Part shown: one piece after another, positions 41,710 to 45,880 of the stretch
How the letters are laid out: each line of letters starts with the position of its first letter
Position numbering within the stretch: position 1 is the first letter of the stretch
Assembly: GCA_002030045.1 (NCBI GenBank)
Contig: LQBI01000010.1
Location: 1-45,880 of the forward strand
Length of the DNA stretch: 45,880 bases
From: Candidatus Aegiribacteria sp. MLS_C
Lineage (GTDB): Bacteria; Fermentibacterota; Fermentibacteria; Fermentibacterales; JCC-6
Direction: 5' to 3'
Made by a program: the position numbers and the translations under genes
The notes under the pieces: generated by a model
Databases searched by the model: none
Seen by the model: the letters and a program-made list of their open reading frames with translations, nothing else
Told to the model about the DNA's origin: nothing

Positions 41710-43155
41710 ATGCTGCTTAAGCATTTCTTCATACCGAAACTGGCCCACAGCTCGTACCTGCTGGCTGGGGACAGGACCTGCGCCATTGTAGACCCCTCAA
41801 GGGACGTCCAGGTATACCTTGACGCCGCCGAGGAGCTTGACCTGAGAATAACCCACATACTCGAGACTCATCTGCACGCCGACTTCATCTCAGGTCACAT
41901 GGACCTGGCGAAATCCACTGGGGCTGAGATATACGCACCGGCTTCCGCCGAATGCGAATTCCCCCACAGGCCGCTCTCGGAAGGCGACGTGTTCAGGCTG
42001 GAGGACATGGCCCTCCGTATCATAGAGACCCCGGGCCACACCCCGGAGCACATCTCCTACGTCGTCACGGACACTTCCAGGGGGGATGATCCCGTGGGTG
42101 TCTTCTGCGGCGATACTCTTTTCGTTGGTGACGTGGGCAGGCCCGACCTTTTTCCCGGCAGGGCCCGGGAGCTTGCTGACAGGCTATACGACAGCCTGGC
42201 CAAGCTGATGGCGCTGCCCGATTTCTGCGAGGTATACCCGGCCCACGGGGCCGGTTCCCTCTGTGGAAGGTCCATGGGGGCCAAGTGGAGGAGTACCATA
42301 GGTTTCGAACGCAGGTACAACCCCGCACTGCAGATAGGGGACAGGGAAGAGTTCATACGGTCCCTCACCACAGACATGCCGCCGGCGCCGGACCACTTCT
42401 CCAGGTGCAGCGACATAAACAGGCGGGGACCGGCGCTGGTCTCCAGCTTCGACCCCCTGAGCAAGCTGTCCCCCGGGGATTTCAGGGAAGCAGCCGGTAA
42501 GGACGGCAGTTTCGTGCTTGATGTCAGGCGTTACGACGCCTTCGGAGGGCAGCACGTGCCGGGCTCATGGAGCATTGATTTCACAGGCAACCTTCCGACA
42601 TTTGCCGGATGGGTCGTCCCCCCGGACAGGGACATCTACCTGGTGGCCACCGACGCCGAGGAAGCGAGACAGACAGTGGTCTGGCTCCGAAGGGTGGGTC
42701 TTGACAGGGCCAGGGGCTGGCTGGACGGCGGCATGTTCGCATGGGCCACATACGGACTCCCCACAGCCCACCTTCCGCAGCTTTCGGTGCTGGAGGCCGG
42801 AGAACTCCACTCGGATGGCATGAGACTCCTGGACGTCAGGGCGTCATCGGAGTTCGAGGATTCACACGTCGGAGGAGCGGAGAACCTTCCAGCTCCGGAC
42901 CTGAGGGCCAGGTCCGACGAGCTGGACAGGGACGAGGACATAATGATCGTCTGCAGCACAGGGCACAGGTCGACCCTTGCGGCCAGCATTCTGATGTCCA
43001 TGGGATTCTCCAGGCTGCACAACGTGGCGGGAGGGATGAAGGGCCTCAGCGCGGCGGCCCTTGCCCCGGCGTGCGTAATGTGCAGCATACCCCACGGTCC
43101 GAAGCTCCTTGTCCGCAAGGTTGGGGACACAGTCGAGAAACCCAGGGTAGGCTGA
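41710..43155 (+). CDS. MBL-fold hydrolase fused to two rhodanese domains (persulfide dioxygenase/sulfurtransferase-like)
   Basis: A protein of 481 residues. The N-terminal metallo-beta-lactamase domain has THLHADFISGH, ETPGHTPEHISY and FCGDTLFVGDVGRPDLF, as in ETHE1/BLH proteins that oxidise glutathione persulfide or related species. Two rhodanese-like domains follow. The first (about 255-345) lacks the active-site cysteine (VATDAEEA at that spot). The second (about 365-450) keeps it in VCSTGHRSTL. GGAAAGGAG precedes ATG 41710. It follows the SLC13 gene by 14 bases and is followed by DUF1622. Confidence 0.92.
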   Translation: MLLKHFFIPKLAHSSYLLAGDRTCAIVDPSRDVQVYLDAAEELDLRITHILETHLHADFISGHMDLAKSTGAEIYAPASAECEFPHRPLSEGDVFRLEDMALRIIETPGHTPEHISYVVTDTSRGDDPVGVFCGDTLFVGDVGRPDLFPGRARELADRLYDSLAKLMALPDFCEVYPAHGAGSLCGRSMGAKWRSTIGFERRYNPALQIGDREEFIRSLTTDMPPAPDHFSRCSDINRRGPALVSSFDPLSKLSPGDFREAAGKDGSFVLDVRRYDAFGGQHVPGSWSIDFTGNLPTFAGWVVPPDRDIYLVATDAEEARQTVVWLRRVGLDRARGWLDGGMFAWATYGLPTAHLPQLSVLEAGELHSDGMRLLDVRASSEFEDSHVGGAENLPAPDLRARSDELDRDEDIMIVCSTGHRSTLAASILMSMGFSRLHNVAGGMKGLSAAALAPACVMCSIPHGPKLLVRKVGDTVEKPRVG

Positions 43156-43165
43156 GGGGAACAGT

Positions 43166-43522
43166 ATGGAGAACTTACTGGTTCCCGTGATGCGCTACGC
43201 CGCAGGCGCAGCAGAACTGGCAGCGGCTGTTGTGGTGAGCATCGGGATGGTACAGGCGCTCTGGATATACATCTTCAGGAACGTCTGCATGAAGTGCCAC
43301 TTTAACCAGCATGTCAGGGGCAGGCTGAGACTGGGCCACGCACTGTCCCTTGCCCTGGAGCTGCTGATAGGGGCCGACATACTCAAGAGCGCACTTGACC
43401 CGAGCTGGACGGAGCTGGGCCAGCTGGGAGCCATCGTGCTGATAAGGACCGTGCTTAACTACTTCCTCCTCTGGGACATGAGGAAGATCAGCGAGGAGCC
43501 GGAGGATGAGATAGTCGCCTGA
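43166..43522 (+). CDS. DUF1622-family membrane protein
   Basis: A protein of 118 residues with three to four hydrophobic helices (about 8-28, 55-75, 85-105). NVCMKCHFNQHVRGRLRLGHALSLALELLIGAD is partly recognisable as the DUF1622 pattern, with the two cysteines in a CMKCH sequence and RGRLRLG. Function is unknown. It lies ten bases after the MBL-rhodanese gene. Position suggests a role in sulfur handling or transport. Confidence 0.82.
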   Translation: MENLLVPVMRYAAGAAELAAAVVVSIGMVQALWIYIFRNVCMKCHFNQHVRGRLRLGHALSLALELLIGADILKSALDPSWTELGQLGAIVLIRTVLNYFLLWDMRKISEEPEDEIVA

Positions 43523-43596
43523 TCTCTCGGCAGAAGTGATGCAGGCATTGTAGATGCGACGGGCATGTATCCTTGCTCCGTTAAGGGGGCCCGCAG

Positions 43597-44229
43597 ATGA
43601 ACGCAGTATCAGACAGACTGAAGCAGGTGCTGGAAGAAGTAGCCGCGTGCTTTGACGGTGTTCCCGGTGCGAAGGGCGGATCCTCGGCCACTCCGGAAAA
43701 GCACGATGAGATCCTCTCGGATTCGGGACATCCCTACTCCGGATTTGCTGAACAGAAGAAACTGGGCAGCTGCGCGGGTACTTACCGCGGAAGACCCGTC
43801 TCGGTCTCCTTCCACAGGGGCAGCGAGCTTACCATCTCCATTCGGAGCTCGGCTCCCTGCCTCTTCAGGATCGTCCGCAACACCCTCGGAGCAAGGCTGA
43901 ACATACTGGGAGGGCGGCGGGTCCTTTCCGAGGACCAGGTCTTCGACCAGAGCTTCATAATAAGGGTATCAGGAGGCTGCGGACTCGACTCCTTCTTCCA
44001 GAGGAGCGATGTGACCTCCGTGATGAACGGTCTCATGCCATTCTACTCGCTGAACTCGAAACCGGGATCCATGGTCCTGGCCAGCGATTTCGACGAGTAT
44101 ACGGTAAGACCGGACCAGATCACCGGCAGGCTCGAGACCCTGGCGGCATTGGCGGACACCCTGGAGGAGGCCACGGCGGACAGCATCGCCCGTGGGGACG
44201 GAGGAGTTTTAATCTCAGACGCTGAATAA
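43597..44229 (+). CDS. hypothetical protein of an unnamed conserved family
   Basis: A protein of 210 residues, not named. No signal or membrane segment. The core follows a pattern I have seen in many unassigned bacterial proteins: GTYRGRPVSVSFHRG, RNTLGARLNILGG, DQSFIIRVSG and a C-terminal ETLAALADTLEEA helix. Four cysteines are scattered (about 19, 58, 88 and 126) with no cluster motif. AAGGGGGCCCGCAG precedes the ATG. It is 74 bases from DUF1622 and convergent with the UPF0316 gene five bases away. Confidence 0.72.
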   Translation: MNAVSDRLKQVLEEVAACFDGVPGAKGGSSATPEKHDEILSDSGHPYSGFAEQKKLGSCAGTYRGRPVSVSFHRGSELTISIRSSAPCLFRIVRNTLGARLNILGGRRVLSEDQVFDQSFIIRVSGGCGLDSFFQRSDVTSVMNGLMPFYSLNSKPGSMVLASDFDEYTVRPDQITGRLETLAALADTLEEATADSIARGDGGVLISDAE

Positions 44230-44234
44230 ATAGT

Positions 44235-44795
44235 CTATTTCTTCTTGAAGATATGCCTCCACCGAGCAGATTCGATGGTGGAGGGTATCTTTCCGCTTCC
44301 CAGCGTACCCACCGGTTCCGTGACGAAGAAGATATCGGGATCTATCCCTCTGACCTCCTGCATTATGTCCTTGAAATCCCTCCTGGCGCATACTATGTAT
44401 AGCTCCGTGACGGAACCGGTCATTCCGGAACCCTGGAATTCAGTAACTCCGAAGCCCATGGACCTTATCCTGTTGGCAAGCTCCGATGCGCTACCCCTCG
44501 CCATTATCTTTATGACGATACTGCCCATGGCCAGGCGTCTCTCGATGGTTATTCCCACCACATTCCCCGTGGCGAAACCAAGCGAGTAGAACACAGCCAG
44601 TACCGGGTTTGCCTGGACCTGGCCGATCACGGCTGAGATGACACCGAGCCACACGCTCACTTCTACGAAGCCCAGCATGAAGGCGAGGAGGGTCCTTCCC
44701 TGCACGATGCTGATGGTCCGTATAGTGCCGAGGGTAACGTCCAGTACCCTTGCCAGGAAGACGAGCGACCCTGTCAGGAGAATCATCCATGTCAT
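44235..44795 (-). CDS. UPF0316 membrane protein (DUF5698/DUF2179 type)
   Basis: A protein of 186 residues with three membrane helices: FLARVLDVTLGTIRTISIVQGR and FMLGFVEVSVWLGV are the hallmark of this family. A soluble C-terminal DUF2179-like domain follows (MGFGVTEFQGSG, IVCARRDFKDIM). Function is unknown. ATG 44795 is chosen over the longer frame because the family begins with a short lead before RVLDVTLG and GAGGGA sits upstream on this strand. Confidence 0.9.
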   Translation of the reverse strand: MTWMILLTGSLVFLARVLDVTLGTIRTISIVQGRTLLAFMLGFVEVSVWLGVISAVIGQVQANPVLAVFYSLGFATGNVVGITIERRLAMGSIVIKIMARGSASELANRIRSMGFGVTEFQGSGMTGSVTELYIVCARRDFKDIMQEVRGIDPDIFFVTEPVGTLGSGKIPSTIESARWRHIFKKK

Positions 44796-44869
44796 TCCGG
44801 TCCCTCTTTCACCCAGTGGGTCCCGTGAATACACAGGACCGTTCCGATTACCTCCAGATGATTTCGGAA

Positions 44870-44875
44870 TATAAT
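44870..44875 (+). promoter_or_regulatory. consensus -10 box for the small lipoprotein gene
   Basis: A perfect TATAAT lies 44 bases before the ATG of the next gene, in the spacer between divergent genes. No -35 of consensus type sits at the right distance; TTACCT (44848-44853) is the nearest candidate, 16 bases upstream. Confidence 0.4.
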
Positions 44876-44919
44876 ACCTGTCGAGGAACATCGGAGTTAT
44901 GCATTGAAAAGGGGGAACC

Positions 44920-45285
44920 ATGAAAACAGGCCATGCTACGGCTTTCCTTCTCCTGCTCCTCGTCTACTTCGGATGCAGCCAACCGGCCGGTCCGGGGGAG
45001 GTGGCCAGGGAGTTCTTCGGGCACCTTCAGCACGGCCAGCCGGAAAGGGCCCGGGAACTCCTTTCCCGGGATACTCGGGACGAACTGGACCACCATTTCG
45101 GTGGGAAAAGGATAATAGGTTTCGTCATCGATGATGTCCGCATATCCGAGGACGGCAACAGCGCTTCCGCAGCCTGGAGCACCGAGATCGAACCCTTCGG
45201 TCCCGGTGACAACAATGAGGGCGGCCGGCTGGAACTGGGCAGGGATGAGAACGACCACTGGCTGATAACAGGATTCGGGAACTGA
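44920..45285 (+). CDS. small lipoprotein, NTF2/DUF4878-like
   Basis: A lipoprotein of 121 residues with lipobox YFGC. The rest (VAREFFGHLQHGQPERARELLS, then a beta region and LELGRDENDHWLITGF) fits the cystatin/NTF2-like lipoproteins of DUF4878 type, which have no known reaction. It has its own TATAAT box upstream. The gene to its left diverges from it. No clear link to neighbours. Confidence 0.78.
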   Translation: MKTGHATAFLLLLLVYFGCSQPAGPGEVAREFFGHLQHGQPERARELLSRDTRDELDHHFGGKRIIGFVIDDVRISEDGNSASAAWSTEIEPFGPGDNNEGGRLELGRDENDHWLITGFGN

Positions 45286-45321
45286 CAGGACGCTGAGCAT
45301 CATTCCGTAGGTTGCAGGGTC

Positions 45322-45364
45322 ATTCAGGAAGTATTAATGATTATTATATATTCAGGTCTATAAT
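45322..45364 (+). promoter_or_regulatory. AT-rich promoter/operator region of the ArsR gene
   Basis: TATAAT (45359-45364) lies 22 bases before the GTG start. ATTATA (45344-45349) and TATAAT form an inverted pair around a 9-base gap. ATTCAGG occurs twice as a direct repeat (45322 and 45350). Such elements suit an autoregulated ArsR promoter. No consensus -35 is visible. Confidence 0.45.
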
Positions 45365-45386
45365 ACAAATAACAAGAAGGATATCC

Positions 45387-45521
45387 GTGACCGATCAGAA
45401 CGGTGAAAGGCTGAGGAGGAGGGCCGAAGTACTTGCCGCCCTGGCCAGCGAGACCAGACTCCTGATACTCGAACATCTGCAAGAAGGGGAGATGACTGTA
45501 TCGCCTGAATTCAACTCGTAA
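45387..45521 (+). pseudogene. ArsR-family regulator truncated by IS30
   Basis: Only 44 codons remain. RRRAEVLAALASETRLLILEHL and GEMTV match the first helices of ArsR winged-helix repressors. The frame should continue into the DNA-recognition helix but instead runs into the left end of an IS30-family element and stops at 45519. The start is GTG with AAGAAGG upstream (45374-45380). No sensing cysteine can be judged because that part is lost. The gene is very likely non-functional; the missing 3' part should lie beyond the far end of the IS. Confidence 0.82.
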
Positions 45522-45880
45522 GTGCAACGCAAATGGTTTGTGTTGGTGGGTAAGCTGTTGTAGGATTGACAGCGTCGACCATCAATCAACCATAAGGAGC
45601 ACTTATGTCACACAAACAGCTTACCCAAGAGGAACGATACCAGATTTATGCACTTTTGCAAGCGGAGCATAATCAGACTGAGATTGCGGAAGTGCTTGGA
45701 CGGAACAAATCATCCATTTGCAGGGAGTTGCAGCGAAATACTGGAAAACGCGGCTATAGGCCTCGTCAGGCGCATATGAAGGCCATGGAGCGCAGGAGAT
45801 CGAAGGTTCGGCCTCGATTCTCAAGTCCCCTATGGCCATTTATCGAGGATCTTCTCCGGAAGGACTGGAGTCCCGAACAG
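45506..45880 (+). mobile_element. left end of an IS30-family insertion sequence
   Basis: From about 45506 the base composition and codon use change abruptly (less GC, CAA/AAA/ATT codons). The likely left terminal repeat begins TGAATTCAACTCGTAAGTGC. A TTGACA box (45566-45571) precedes the transposase gene, which is IS30-type by sequence. The right end is outside the window, so the exact boundary and target duplication cannot be defined. Confidence 0.8.
45605..45880 (+). CDS. IS30-family transposase, 3' end beyond the window
   Basis: The frame is open for 92 codons to the window edge. MSHKQLTQEERYQIYALLQ and TEIAEVLGRNKSSICREL form the HTH_38-type DNA-binding domain typical of IS30 transposases, followed by GYRPRQAHMKAMERR. 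The DDE catalytic domain would lie past the edge. AAGGAG (45594-45599) is five bases before the ATG, and TTGACA (45566-45571) gives a consensus -35. Codon use differs sharply from the host genes, a sign of recent arrival. Confidence 0.9.
   Translation, partial: MSHKQLTQEERYQIYALLQAEHNQTEIAEVLGRNKSSICRELQRNTGKRGYRPRQAHMKAMERRRSKVRPRFSSPLWPFIEDLLRKDWSPEQ

Noticed and set aside
43548-43573. TTGTAG and TATCCT before the 43597 gene as a promoter
   Set aside because: Spacing is only 14 bases and both boxes are poor.
1-45880. tRNA, rRNA, CRISPR array or riboswitch
   Set aside because: I looked for T-loop sequences, regular repeat-spacer patterns and known leader motifs, including a T-box before tyrS, and saw none.

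Overview
The window looks like a chromosomal stretch from a diderm (outer-membrane) bacterium with a high-GC genome. Evidence for two membranes is direct: BamD, a LolA-like carrier, SurA/parvulin chaperones and many lipobox-bearing lipoproteins. Coding DNA strongly prefers AGG for arginine and ATA for isoleucine, and TTG/GTG starts are common. Together with the gene order, this recalls poorly cultured FCB-type candidate lineages (for example Fermentibacterota). That placement is inference, and I cannot fix the taxon from the sequence alone. Genes are packed tightly, often with ATGA or TGATG overlaps, so most of the window is a few long forward operons.

Region 1 (1-16964) is mostly housekeeping and envelope genes: obg (5' end cut by the window), dprA, a reverse shikimate kinase, a gene fusing an HU-type DNA-binding domain to a glycogen-binding (CBM48/AMPK-type) domain, ftsK, a TPR lipoprotein, a LolA-like protein, rimO, a hypothetical protein, a TPR lipoprotein, bamD, nadD, pilT, an NfeD/slipin pair, dapA-dapB, a MEMO/AMMECR1 pair and a coiled-coil lipoprotein. 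A 118-bp imperfect tandem duplication covers the 3' end of rimO. A strong hairpin at 16981-17011 separates this block from the convergent tyrS.

Region 2 (17025-34515): tyrS and upp diverge from a spacer carrying a 9-bp dyad. Then come a BioD/Pta-N-like P-loop protein, an M23 peptidase, mfd, four consecutive SurA/PpiC-like periplasmic folding proteins, a small S4 RNA-binding protein, ftsE-ftsX, yajC with an unusual N-terminal extension, def-fmt and a DUF116 protein. The theme is translation, cell division and envelope protein folding.

Region 3 (34502-45285): pepF and a FlK-like hotdog thioesterase run in reverse. Forward genes then form a likely sulfur module: a SufS/CsdA-like PLP enzyme, a TlpA-type thioredoxin lipoprotein, an SLC13 permease with two RCK-C-like domains, an MBL-fold/rhodanese protein and a DUF1622 membrane protein. 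A hypothetical protein, UPF0316 and a small lipoprotein follow.

Region 4 (45287-45880): the 5' part of an ArsR-family regulator is interrupted by the left end of an IS30-family insertion sequence, which is visibly less GC-rich and runs off the window.

The best candidates for something undescribed are the HU-CBM48 fusion, the rimO-end tandem duplication, and the sulfur module with its nearby disrupted ArsR gene. No CRISPR array, tRNA, rRNA or prophage was seen.
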